Shown here piece by piece: positions 22,920 to 30,671 of a DNA stretch of 43,871 nt. The notes below the pieces were generated by a model. The model made no database searches and was not told the origin of the DNA. It worked only from the letters and a program-made list of their open reading frames with translations. Every line of letters begins with the position of its first letter. The first letter of the stretch is position 1. Origin of the DNA: a virus; IMG/VR virus record IMGVR_UViG_3300042402_007223, positions 1 through 43,871 of that record, one strand, 5' to 3'. The translations under genes and the position numbers were made by a program.

Positions 22920-24478
22920 CCCTTAATAAACTTACTTAAATCGTAATTGTGCTTAGACACAATCCACCTTTCCTTTTCATAAATTTTCTCGCGAACCTTA
23001 CCATGTTTTACAATATAACCATTTAGATCGTCAATTAGATCATAAATTGTTACTTTGCTTTTTCCAGCCAATTTACGCATTCCACGACCTACTGCTTGGC
23101 GAATAGTAATTTCAGACTTATAACTTTCTGCAAAAATAATGCTCTGCACGTTTTTTAAGTCAATACCAGTTGCAAAGGTTGCATAACTTGCAACTAGGGT
23201 TACGTTAGATCCTGCCTCCATTGCATCTTTGTATTCAGCCCGGTCATCACCACTTACTTCACCATCAATATAGAATGAATTTGGATTCCATTCAGAAATT
23301 CTCTCTTTAATTCGCTGACCGTATTTGTCTTTTACATTAATAAACAGGATTAAGGTATTTCCACCTAGCTTTTTAACTAGTGATGAAATAAAATCTACAC
23401 GAGGTTCATACGAAATAATAAAATCCTTTTCCATTTGAAACATGTTCTTACCGTAATCTTCAATGCGATGGAATTGGCTTTTACCGTGTTCCTGCATGTA
23501 TTTGTAGTTTTGGATAAATGGCTCATTCTCTGGATATTTTAAGGAAAGTATTTTAATAAACACATCGGGTGAGTGTTTATTTTCAATTAAGAAACTTGAC
23601 TTAAGAGTCATGCTTAGTGGGCCAATATATTCTTGGATTTTATAAAAATCGGAAAAATCTTCATCGACTTGAATTGTTCCAGAAAGTCCTAACTTATACT
23701 CAACATTGGTTGAAGCTAAGAGAATATCTTTGATAGTATCACCTCTAGAAGTATGACACTCATCTACACAAAGAACAGTAAATTTCTTAAAGAAGTCTCC
23801 ATCGCGTTTAGCTAAACTTTGATAAGTTGAAATTACAAGATCTGCTTCTTCAAATTTCTTATCCGAATATTTGTTTTTACCACCAACTTCTAAGATATTC
23901 CAGTTAATTAATCCAGTATGATAGTCTTTTACAAATTTCTCTGCAGTTTGGCCAACTAGTGAAATATTAGGAACTACTATAAGGGCCTTTTTATCTTTGC
24001 CGTTAATAATTCCCTTGCGTTTAAGAAAGCTTAAATATAAAAATAGGATTAGGGTTTTACCAGCAGAAGTTGCTAATTCTTGAGCACTAAACTTAAACTT
24101 AAGTGCTCGATATGCAGCTTCCATTTGATAATCGTATGGAGTAAGATCCACGCCATCCAATAAGACACTTGCAAATTTATCAAGTTGGTCCTTTGTAAAT
24201 TCAAGATTAAGTAGAGAATCTAATCCATCTAATTCAATCTCATGGCCATAAATTTGGCTAAACTGTTTAATTTGATACCAAAGACCCACACCAATTCGGT
24301 TTTCTCGATCTATGAACTTGTCATAACCGTCCCAAAGGCGACGTTGAAATAGAGGGCTGAAGTGATAGCCCTTTGCTCTTTTCTTAAAGAAGTTCTTAAG
24401 ATCGACTATCTCTTTCTTAAGATCATTGTGTATTAATTGAAAATATCTTTTGTCTGGTGTTAACTTAAACTTTAGCAA
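22916..24478 (-). CDS. uvsW: UvsW-like recombination/branch-migration helicase
   Basis: A superfamily 2 helicase of 520 residues (T4 UvsW 503). UvsW unwinds R-loops and branched DNA and helps switch from origin- to recombination-dependent replication. Seen: an N-terminal UvsW-type domain (FKLTPDKRYFQLIH; YHFSPLFQRRLWDGYDKF), Q-motif region LTPYDYQMEA, Walker A ATSAGKT (136-142), motif II VDECHTS, motif III LSGT, and motif VI QAVGRGMRK. It starts at TTG 24478, 15 bases after the stop of the upstream UvsY-like gene; no ATG lies between, so a rare start codon is forced unless the protein begins later. T4 also has uvsW and uvsY close together. Confidence 0.9.
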   Translation of the reverse strand: MLKFKLTPDKRYFQLIHNDLKKEIVDLKNFFKKRAKGYHFSPLFQRRLWDGYDKFIDRENRIGVGLWYQIKQFSQIYGHEIELDGLDSLLNLEFTKDQLDKFASVLLDGVDLTPYDYQMEAAYRALKFKFSAQELATSAGKTLILFLYLSFLKRKGIINGKDKKALIVVPNISLVGQTAEKFVKDYHTGLINWNILEVGGKNKYSDKKFEEADLVISTYQSLAKRDGDFFKKFTVLCVDECHTSRGDTIKDILLASTNVEYKLGLSGTIQVDEDFSDFYKIQEYIGPLSMTLKSSFLIENKHSPDVFIKILSLKYPENEPFIQNYKYMQEHGKSQFHRIEDYGKNMFQMEKDFIISYEPRVDFISSLVKKLGGNTLILFINVKDKYGQRIKERISEWNPNSFYIDGEVSGDDRAEYKDAMEAGSNVTLVASYATFATGIDLKNVQSIIFAESYKSEITIRQAVGRGMRKLAGKSKVTIYDLIDDLNGYIVKHGKVREKIYEKERWIVSKHNYDLSKFIKG

Positions 24479-24493
24479 ACTCGGTGGATGTTT

Positions 24494-24943
24494 TTACACA
24501 CCCAGCATCTTTTCAATATCAAGTCTAGTTTTAATTCCGAAAAGAGCGGCATCTACGGTCTTGATTGTGTCTTGATAAAATTGAGTTTGGCTTTCGATTT
24601 GTTCGATCGTTTCTTTGATGTTAGACGTTTTTCCGTCGACAATAGTAGTCTTTTCGTTAGAATTGTATCTTAGCTGGGATGTTCTGGAGACTGCTTCCCA
24701 TTCGTCTCCCTTTTGTTCTCTATATTTCTTTTTATAGCGATTGTAATGTTCAATTAGGGTATGGTTTTCTTCGAGCAATCTCTGTCTTAAACTTAAGAAA
24801 TAAACCTGAGCATCGGCTAGGCGTTTAATATTATTCATATAGCCAATGCCTTCTTGCACCTCTTCAGACACAACCTTACGCTTTGCTGAAAAAACATCAG
24901 ATAAACTCTTCTTAACTTCTTGTGATTGTTGTTCGAATTCCAT
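24494..24943 (-). CDS. uvsY: UvsY-like recombination mediator (putative)
   Basis: A 149-residue helical protein, close to T4 UvsY (137), which loads UvsX recombinase on gp32-covered DNA. The pattern fits: a long helix, a YKKKYREQKGDEW segment, a polar middle containing LRYNSNEKTTIVDGK, and a final helix TVDAALFGIKTRLDIEKMLG, comparable to the T4 UvsY end (LDFCSGALDAIKSR...I). It lies directly upstream of UvsW as in T4. There is no sequence motif that proves it. It has a decent ribosome site (AAGAAGGT before ATG). No UvsX or gp32 is in the window. Confidence 0.55.
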   Translation of the reverse strand: MEFEQQSQEVKKSLSDVFSAKRKVVSEEVQEGIGYMNNIKRLADAQVYFLSLRQRLLEENHTLIEHYNRYKKKYREQKGDEWEAVSRTSQLRYNSNEKTTIVDGKTSNIKETIEQIESQTQFYQDTIKTVDAALFGIKTRLDIEKMLGV

Positions 24944-24974
24944 ACCTTCTTTTACTTGGTACTGGACTTAAGGT

Positions 24975-25436
24975 TTAGACAAAGGTATAGCAAGTACTCT
25001 CGACTTTAAAATAATAGCTATCAAATTCAGTTGGATTTAAGCTAGTATAAATGTCAGTTCCAATTGAGTGCTTATCACCATTTTTATAATATGAACTAAT
25101 TTGGCCTGCATAGAGGCAAATAATTGAATCAATATGGTATTGTTTTAAACTACCTAACATCATTTGCTTAAACTCTGCATCCGGAACCTTTGAACCAACA
25201 TTTGTTACAAAAATACTTGGATAGATTATTGGGTAACCTCCCATTTGGTGATTAGTCATAAATGTTTGACGAACATATGGCAAGGCCCCAAATTTAGAAA
25301 GATCTGTTAGGAATTGTCGATAAATCTTTGGGTTACTGAAAGTAAAGACAGCAAATGGTAGCTTTCTCTGGATAGTTTCCCTAACCAGATTAACTCTATT
25401 TCCCTCGTACTCTCCTTTTATAAACTCTAAGTTCAA
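24975..25436 (-). CDS. hypothetical protein
   Basis: A 153-residue protein read from TTG 25436 (no ATG is available near the open frame's start). It has an alpha/beta pattern (LPFAVFTFSNPKIYRQFLTDLSKFG; IIYPSIFVTNVGSKV; DSIICLYAGQ), with a C-terminal aromatic segment ending in CYTFV. A TATACT box lies 7 bases upstream on this strand, shared back-to-back with the promoter of the rightward HAD gene. No known family recognised. Confidence 0.6.
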   Translation of the reverse strand: MNLEFIKGEYEGNRVNLVRETIQRKLPFAVFTFSNPKIYRQFLTDLSKFGALPYVRQTFMTNHQMGGYPIIYPSIFVTNVGSKVPDAEFKQMMLGSLKQYHIDSIICLYAGQISSYYKNGDKHSIGTDIYTSLNPTEFDSYYFKVESTCYTFV

Positions 25437-25442
25437 TTTTAG

Positions 25443-25449
25443 TATAATA
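25443..25449. promoter_or_regulatory. putative shared divergent promoter core (TATAAT / TATACT)
   Basis: In the 37-base gap between divergent genes the plus strand reads TTTTAGTATAATAATA, giving TATAAT at 25443-25448 for the rightward HAD gene (ATG 25474). The complementary strand reads TATTATACTAAAATTG, giving TATACT at 25449-25444 for the leftward gene, whose TTG is 7 bases away. No -35 box on either side. Confidence 0.4.
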
Positions 25450-25473
25450 ATATTTCAAAGTTATTTATTTCAT

Positions 25474-26004
25474 ATGGAGAAAGTTTTAAACGTAGTAGAT
25501 TTTGATGAAACCTTATTTAGGGTTCCGCCATTTACCCATGCAGGGACAGAATTTAAAAAACCATACGAATGGTTCGATAACCCAAAGTCACTAAATACAA
25601 ACCTGTATCGTTTACAGTTAATCGAATCAGTCTTTAATCAATTGGATAAAGCCCATACTACGATAATCCTTAGTCATCGAGTTGAAAAGACCAGAAAGGC
25701 AATGGAAGCCGTATTGGATAAGTTTGGAATTACTAAGCACTTTAATCAAATTATTTTATGCGAGCGTAATACCGACAAGCCACAAATGTTACTAGAATAC
25801 CTAGATAAGGTTGGCCCAAGTTTTGATAAAATCAGAATATTTGAGGATTCGCTAGTTCAAATTGACCGATATGTTAAAGATCCATATCTTTCTAGAGTTA
25901 CTGGAAAAATTGAATATTGGTTTGTTGATAAGACTGAACTACTACAGATTGACGGAAAGATTGGTATATTAACTAGAGAAAGAATACAACTTAAATACTC
26001 ATGA
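25474..26004 (+). CDS. HAD-superfamily phosphatase (Swiss-army-knife RNA-repair-like HAD)
   Basis: A 176-residue HAD hydrolase. Motif I is VVDFDETLFRVP (Asp9 nucleophile, Asp11), motif II IILSHRVE, and motif IV FEDSLVQ. The opening DFDETLFRVP and length are like the HAD domains I associate with RNA-repair contexts (T4 Pnkp 3'-phosphatase and SAK-HAD proteins). It overlaps the next gene, a P-loop kinase, by 4 bases (ATGA). A 3'-phosphatase beside a 5'-kinase would equal a split T4 polynucleotide kinase/phosphatase. That role is inferred from motif and order; a nucleotide phosphatase is the alternative. Confidence 0.75.
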   Translation: MEKVLNVVDFDETLFRVPPFTHAGTEFKKPYEWFDNPKSLNTNLYRLQLIESVFNQLDKAHTTIILSHRVEKTRKAMEAVLDKFGITKHFNQIILCERNTDKPQMLLEYLDKVGPSFDKIRIFEDSLVQIDRYVKDPYLSRVTGKIEYWFVDKTELLQIDGKIGILTRERIQLKYS

Positions 26005-26600
26005 TAATTTTTATTGAAGGCACTCGTCATTCTGGCAAAACCTATTTGCTAAACCAATTAATTGAAAGACATGGTGCTGATCTAAACCTATTTTATTATA
26101 AATTTTATTTAGCAAACGAATACTCTTCAATTGTTAAAGATTGGGATAAGTCTGATAAAGGAATCCACTATTTTAGTATGGGTAATATTATGACAATCTT
26201 AGATCTACATAAACACTTTCCAGAAAAGATTTTTGTATTTGACCGAGCTCATATTACAGCTGGCACCTGGGCTACCCTATGGAATCGTATAACTTTTGAT
26301 GAAGCTCAATCTGAGCTAGCTGGTTTAATTAATCGGCCAGGATATCAAGACTGTAAAACTGTTATGATTGATGCGCCCGATCAATTTAAACAGGATCAAT
26401 CTCGTCAAAAAGACCTATGGGACGGCCTAATTTCCCCAAGTGAAGAAAAAAGAATTATGCACAATTTAATTCAATCTGCACCATGGACATTTAAAGAAGG
26501 CCGATTAGGTAATTCATTTAGTACATTTACCAATAATTTTGATCCAGAATCAGTTGATGAGTTCTGTGATCTAATAGAAAAACTAGTTCGGGATAAATAA
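26001..26600 (+). CDS. P-loop nucleoside/polynucleotide kinase
   Basis: A 199-residue kinase-like protein. The Walker A is FIEGTRHSGKTYLLNQLIE (residues 6-13 GTRHSGKT). A DRAH motif in FVFDRAHITAGTWATLWNR lies where dNMP and polynucleotide kinases have their DR[SH]-type base/phosphate contact. A lid with Arg/Lys (QSRQKDLW) follows. Family between thymidylate-kinase-like dNMP kinases and polynucleotide kinases; sequence alone does not decide. Translationally coupled to the HAD gene. A late-promoter motif (GATAAATAA) overlaps its stop, starting the next unit. Confidence 0.7.
   Translation: MIIFIEGTRHSGKTYLLNQLIERHGADLNLFYYKFYLANEYSSIVKDWDKSDKGIHYFSMGNIMTILDLHKHFPEKIFVFDRAHITAGTWATLWNRITFDEAQSELAGLINRPGYQDCKTVMIDAPDQFKQDQSRQKDLWDGLISPSEEKRIMHNLIQSAPWTFKEGRLGNSFSTFTNNFDPESVDEFCDLIEKLVRDK
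26592..26600 (+). promoter_or_regulatory. T4-type late promoter (GATAAATAA)
   Basis: GATAAATAATC over the kinase stop codon, 21 bases before ATG 26622. It would drive the 26622 and 27139 genes late in infection. Confidence 0.55.
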
Positions 26601-26621
26601 TCAGAAATAGGCAACTATAAA

Positions 26622-27122
26622 ATGACAAAACGTATTATTGGAGACTTTAATCAGTTCCTAAACGAAGCAGAAGAATCAGCACCACTTAAAGGATTACCAT
26701 TCCAGGAGCTTATGGATCAATTAGTTAAATTAACTGATCTTACTTCAGATAGCCTAAGTATTGGAACCCCAGCTGATATCTATGGTCACTCAACTTCATA
26801 TAAAACAGACCTTTCTGAAGTTCAAGCTAGACTAGCTGATGTTGACCGTTACTATGCGACAAAAATGAAGCAAGAAGTTCGTTTCTTTTGTTGGAACCTT
26901 AATTGGAAGGATTACTCGTCTGGTAGAGAACTAGAAAAGAAACTTCCTGAAGGAACTATCCAAGCATACCAAAATATTGATTTAGGAAAACTTATCACTT
27001 ATTTTGAAGAGAACCCAGAAGATGCAGGTTTATTAAAAGGAATTAACCTTAGCGTTTCTTCAAAGGCCGGACAGGAATTTGCAAAGGACATGGGCGCTGG
27101 AAAATACGGATCTTTAGACTAA
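26622..27122 (+). CDS. putative head-targeted internal protein
   Basis: A 166-residue protein beginning MTKRIIGDFNQFLNEAEESAP. FNQFLNE|A matches the T4 internal-protein capsid-targeting/gp21 cleavage pattern (MKTYQEFIAE|A), predicting removal of ~15 residues by the prohead protease. The rest is a globular, unrecognised domain (SIGTPADIYGHSTSY; EVRFFCWNLNWKDYSSGRELEKKLP; AGLLKGINLSVSSKAGQEFAKDMG). It has its own late promoter and precedes the large fusion gene by 16 bases. Probably packaged with DNA and injected; function after injection unknown. Confidence 0.6.
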   Translation: MTKRIIGDFNQFLNEAEESAPLKGLPFQELMDQLVKLTDLTSDSLSIGTPADIYGHSTSYKTDLSEVQARLADVDRYYATKMKQEVRFFCWNLNWKDYSSGRELEKKLPEGTIQAYQNIDLGKLITYFEENPEDAGLLKGINLSVSSKAGQEFAKDMGAGKYGSLD

Positions 27123-27138
27123 TAACAATTTAAATTTT

Positions 27139-30033
27139 ATGGCAGGATTAAACCACTTAAAAGACATTTACGAAAAGAAGGGCAAAGAATTTTTAGAAGC
27201 TCTTCTTAATAAAGAAGTTATCGTTAACGAAAAAATGGACGGTGCATTTTTTGGTGCACAAAGAAACTGCGGAAACTCAGAAGAACCATTTGACTTTTTT
27301 AAACGTAATACTAAACTTACTGGTGTTGATCGTGTCCTAAGTTCATATTATAATCCTGCACTTAAACACTTTGATGAGCTATCATCTGACGTAATTGAAA
27401 AGCTTCCATGCAACTATCATTTTGGCATGGAATATTTTAGTTCGCCAACTGCTCAGTCAATTCAATATGATAGATTGCCTAAAAATCACTTAATTCTAAG
27501 CTATATTCATATATTGGATGAGGCTGGAGAACAGGCTGAGACTATTCAAGATAAAGAAGATCTAGACAAATGGGCAGATGTTTTAGATATTGAACGACCA
27601 CCAATTATTTTTCAAGGAAAGCTAACAGAAGATCAAAAAGAAAAGATTTTGGATTTTGTTTATACTCCGCTTGATGAATTGGTTGGAAAATTTAAAACTG
27701 CATCATTTACTAAATATATTATTAATGTCTTAAACCCTGAACTTAAAACTTCATTTTTACGAGACAGTGCGGACAAGGATATTGAAGGTATTGTATTTAG
27801 ATTCTACGAGCCAAATGGAGAAGACTCTGTATTTTTAGCAAAATTAGTTGATCCGGTTTTCCAAGCAAGAGCAAAAGAAAAAGCTCAAGCTAGAGTAGAA
27901 GCCCCAAAAACTGATGATTACATTTGGATTATGACTGCCGACTTAATGAATTTCATTGAGACATATTCACAAGCAGATCTTGATGCAATTAAACCAAATG
28001 GCACAACCTTTGAAAGAAGATACATTCAAATTATAAATGCAATCTTCAAAGATTTTGTTCAGGAGCACGGTAGCAAATATCGTGGACTTGAAATTACAAC
28101 ACCAGAATTCTTAAATAAACCTGAATTTGACGTTAACCGAGCATTAATTAATGATGATATTGTTATCAATTTAATTGATTCTGATAAAACACTCAAAGAA
28201 CTTTATAGAGTTTTCCTAAATACGTTTAGAAAGAAGAACATTAGAGTTAGCTCAACATTCTTTAATAAAACTATGAAAGAAACTTTAAAGTCTCAGATTG
28301 CTAAAGTTCAATTAGCAGCAGAAGATAAGTTAAACGAAGCATTTTTCCCTACTTTTAATCAATTTTTTGGAACAGACGAGGATGCAACTGATTTTTTCAG
28401 TCAATTTCAAGCTGATCAAAATAAAAAAAAAGATATTGAAGTAGTAGTCTATTTAGATAAGTTCCAGCCGCTGAGCAAAGAACACGAAAGAATTGCTTCT
28501 AATATTAAAGGAAAATATGATGTACCGTGCTTAATGGTAGCATATCACCCAGGCCAAAGAAACTCAGCATTTCCAATGGCTCCCGAAACAGTTAAAACTT
28601 CAATCGATAGATTATCAAAAACGTCAGACTATGTAGTAGGAGGCGGAACTGTTGATTCAATTGGTATTGATGAATTAATTAAAGCAATTGGTCAAGGATA
28701 TTCAATTAAAGCGGTTGCAACAAATTTGGAATTTGTTCCAGATTTAGCAATCGATATAAATCGTATTAATAAAAAAGCACCTTATGCTAAGATTCCAACT
28801 CAGCTTAAAGTTGTAGAGGTGCCTAAGATAGAATTAGAAGGCGACTTAATTAAGTCGATTAAAGATCAGGATTTTGCGCTATACAAAAACTTAACTAGCA
28901 AACCGCTTCACTCTGAATTCTATAATATGGGTAAAGAAATTGAAGAGTCTCTAGTAACTGAATCAATTTCAGTTGAAGAACTAGATAAGAAGAAAACGGC
29001 TCTATTGGACCTTATTATTGATGCTCCATACAATGAAGCTCTCTATAAAAAGATTGAAAAACTCTTAAAGAGAACCCACAATGATGTAACTAAAGATCTA
29101 TTTGATATTCTTAGCAAAACTAAGGGTTATAAAGATTTAGCAAAAACTATTGTTACAATTGCAGACGATCTTGACCAAGATGATGATCTATTAGCATATT
29201 TAGATAATCCAACTATTACACTTGAAGATATTGTATCAAATCCAAATGGAAATCTAAAGACTTTATTTAATACCACTGGGCTTAAACCGGAGTTATATGA
29301 ACAACTATTCAATTTAATTGGATCAGTTGGAAATGTAAATATTGGTCGTGGAGAAATCTTAATGTCTATTCTAGTTAAAGACGCAGTAAATGCTGATAAT
29401 AAAACTAAAGGTGATATTAAGGTTGGAAGTGATTCAATTGAAATTAAATCAAGTGGAGATAATTTTAGATTAACTGGACAAAGTGGAACTGGTATGGGAG
29501 CAGATGCAGGAAACTATATCAGAAAAGGTTTATCTGACATATTTACAGAAGCTGGCCAAGAAGTTCCAGAATATCTTGAAAATTCTACGTCATTTGCACC
29601 AAGTGCAGCAGCAAATCCAAGAAAAGAATATTTTAGTCAAGGAATTACCGCAGCTGTTCAGGCATCAAATAAAGCAGACGTGGTTGAAATCTTAGCCTCT
29701 GGGTTTAACTTAATTTATAAAAACTACAAAGAAGAACTGGTTTCAACTTTTAATAATGCAATTGCCGAAGATGGAACATTTACAAATGCTGCATATCTAA
29801 ACGGGGTCTTGAAAATTGAATTTGACCGATATTTACAAGATGGAACCTATTTTATGGCAGTAAGTAAGCATACTGGAGATTATGTGTTAATTAATGGAAA
29901 GATTTCAGACGATCAGCTTAAATACTTTAAAGTTGAGCAGGCTAATAATATTAGAACTAAATCTACTTCTTCAGACTCTCTATTAGGAATCGATATTAAC
30001 ATGGATTCTTTCTTAACAGCTCCTCAAGAATAA
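27139..30033 (+). CDS. ligase-like nucleotidyltransferase + HxGH-like domain + PD-(D/E)xK nuclease fusion
   Basis: A 964-residue multidomain protein. Residues ~1-250 carry the nucleotidyltransferase motifs of RNA/DNA ligases: I EKMDGAFFG (Lys32 is the AMP-accepting lysine), IIIa FGMEYF (95-100), IV DIEGIVFRF (214-222), V LAKLVDP (233-239). Residues ~430-600 resemble a Rossmann cytidylyl/adenylyltransferase (VVVYLDKFQPLSKEHERIA; the second His of HxGH is present as KEH, the first replaced by Leu/Ser), so it may be inactive. Residues ~745-785 hold GDIKVGSDSIEIKSSG, a PD-(D/E)xK nuclease core (Asp759, Glu767, Lys769). A VTE|S site at ~610 could be cleaved by gp21. Late promoter upstream; neighbours are a kinase and HAD phosphatase. 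Could seal or edit nucleic acid ends, or act as an injected anti-host protein. No comparable architecture known to me. Confidence 0.7.
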   Translation: MAGLNHLKDIYEKKGKEFLEALLNKEVIVNEKMDGAFFGAQRNCGNSEEPFDFFKRNTKLTGVDRVLSSYYNPALKHFDELSSDVIEKLPCNYHFGMEYFSSPTAQSIQYDRLPKNHLILSYIHILDEAGEQAETIQDKEDLDKWADVLDIERPPIIFQGKLTEDQKEKILDFVYTPLDELVGKFKTASFTKYIINVLNPELKTSFLRDSADKDIEGIVFRFYEPNGEDSVFLAKLVDPVFQARAKEKAQARVEAPKTDDYIWIMTADLMNFIETYSQADLDAIKPNGTTFERRYIQIINAIFKDFVQEHGSKYRGLEITTPEFLNKPEFDVNRALINDDIVINLIDSDKTLKELYRVFLNTFRKKNIRVSSTFFNKTMKETLKSQIAKVQLAAEDKLNEAFFPTFNQFFGTDEDATDFFSQFQADQNKKKDIEVVVYLDKFQPLSKEHERIASNIKGKYDVPCLMVAYHPGQRNSAFPMAPETVKTSIDRLSKTSDYVVGGGTVDSIGIDELIKAIGQGYSIKAVATNLEFVPDLAIDINRINKKAPYAKIPTQLKVVEVPKIELEGDLIKSIKDQDFALYKNLTSKPLHSEFYNMGKEIEESLVTESISVEELDKKKTALLDLIIDAPYNEALYKKIEKLLKRTHNDVTKDLFDILSKTKGYKDLAKTIVTIADDLDQDDDLLAYLDNPTITLEDIVSNPNGNLKTLFNTTGLKPELYEQLFNLIGSVGNVNIGRGEILMSILVKDAVNADNKTKGDIKVGSDSIEIKSSGDNFRLTGQSGTGMGADAGNYIRKGLSDIFTEAGQEVPEYLENSTSFAPSAAANPRKEYFSQGITAAVQASNKADVVEILASGFNLIYKNYKEELVSTFNNAIAEDGTFTNAAYLNGVLKIEFDRYLQDGTYFMAVSKHTGDYVLINGKISDDQLKYFKVEQANNIRTKSTSSDSLLGIDINMDSFLTAPQE

Positions 30034-30047
30034 GTCTAGACTCGCTC

Positions 30048-30057
30048 GAATAAATAT
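30048..30057 (+). promoter_or_regulatory. T4-type late promoter (GAATAAATAT)
   Basis: GAATAAATAT in the 42-base gap after the ligase fusion, 18 bases before GTG 30076. Drives the Dps-like and following putative head genes. Confidence 0.5.
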
Positions 30058-30075
30058 CTTAAAAGGGCGAAGCTT

Positions 30076-30255
30076 GTGAATTCTTCTCAGAAAAACTATA
30101 AAGATTATATCCAAGGTAAGACCAGATTGGAAAATGCAGTTATGCAGCATCCAAGTGGAAATAATCCAATTATGGATCTTTTACAGAAGGAGACAAATAG
30201 AACATTTTGGATTAAACCGTTCGCCGATTGGAAAAAACAAACTACAAAGAAATGA
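30076..30255 (+). CDS. small basic protein (59 residues, GTG start)
   Basis: A short frame (NSSQKNYKDYIQGKTRLENAV, then NPIMDLLQKETNRTFWIKPF, ending WKKQTTKK). It starts 18 bases after a late-promoter motif and its TGA overlaps the ATG of the Dps-like gene (ATGA), both hallmarks of a real, coupled gene. The spacing from the promoter also matches other late genes. Strongly basic at the C-terminus. No family recognised; it may be a DNA-contacting or head-related protein. Confidence 0.6.
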   Translation: MNSSQKNYKDYIQGKTRLENAVMQHPSGNNPIMDLLQKETNRTFWIKPFADWKKQTTKK

Positions 30256-30671
30256 TTCCATTTGAACTACAAAGTGGACTAGATGAACCTCAAAATGAGG
30301 GTATGGATGTATCTACTTTCATGCTAAGTCTACTGCAAATTAGAGACCAAGCTCATATTTTACATTGGCAAACAACTAACGAGGCCCAGCACAATGCGTT
30401 TGGCGCATTTTATGACGATTTCTTAGGGTTAGTTGATGAAATTGCTGAGCAAGTTATTGGAAAATATGGAAGATTTAAAGTTGGAGGTAGCGCTATTCTT
30501 GTAATGGATTATGAGTCAGCTATGCCAATCTTTATTCAAAATATTGAAAAGGTATTTTGCCAAGATTTTTGTGAAATATTCGAACAAGAATCAAATACTG
30601 AATTGTATAACTTAAGAGACGAATTTTTATCTCTTAAAAATAAATTAGCTTACAGATTAACCCTAGACTAA
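30252..30671 (+). CDS. Dps/ferritin-like helical-bundle protein
   Basis: A 139-residue protein. STFMLSLLQIRDQAHILHWQTTNEAQHNAFGAFYDDFLGLVDEIAEQVIG is the helical pattern of Dps and related ferritin-like proteins: first helix ending in H-x-x-H-W, then a YDD...DEIAE helix whose Asp/Glu residues sit like the ferroxidase or helix-pairing positions. It is shorter than host Dps (~160-170) and the fourth helix is weak, so iron oxidation is not certain. Similar short Dps-like proteins occur in T4-like cyanophages. ATG 30252 is chosen; an in-frame TTG at 30228 would overlap the small upstream gene more. Overlaps the next gene by one base (TAATG). Could protect or compact DNA in head or host. Confidence 0.7.
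   Translation: MIPFELQSGLDEPQNEGMDVSTFMLSLLQIRDQAHILHWQTTNEAQHNAFGAFYDDFLGLVDEIAEQVIGKYGRFKVGGSAILVMDYESAMPIFIQNIEKVFCQDFCEIFEQESNTELYNLRDEFLSLKNKLAYRLTLD

Noticed and set aside
30228-30251. TTG start for the Dps-like gene
   Set aside because: ATG 30252 overlaps the preceding stop (ATGA), the common coupling arrangement here.
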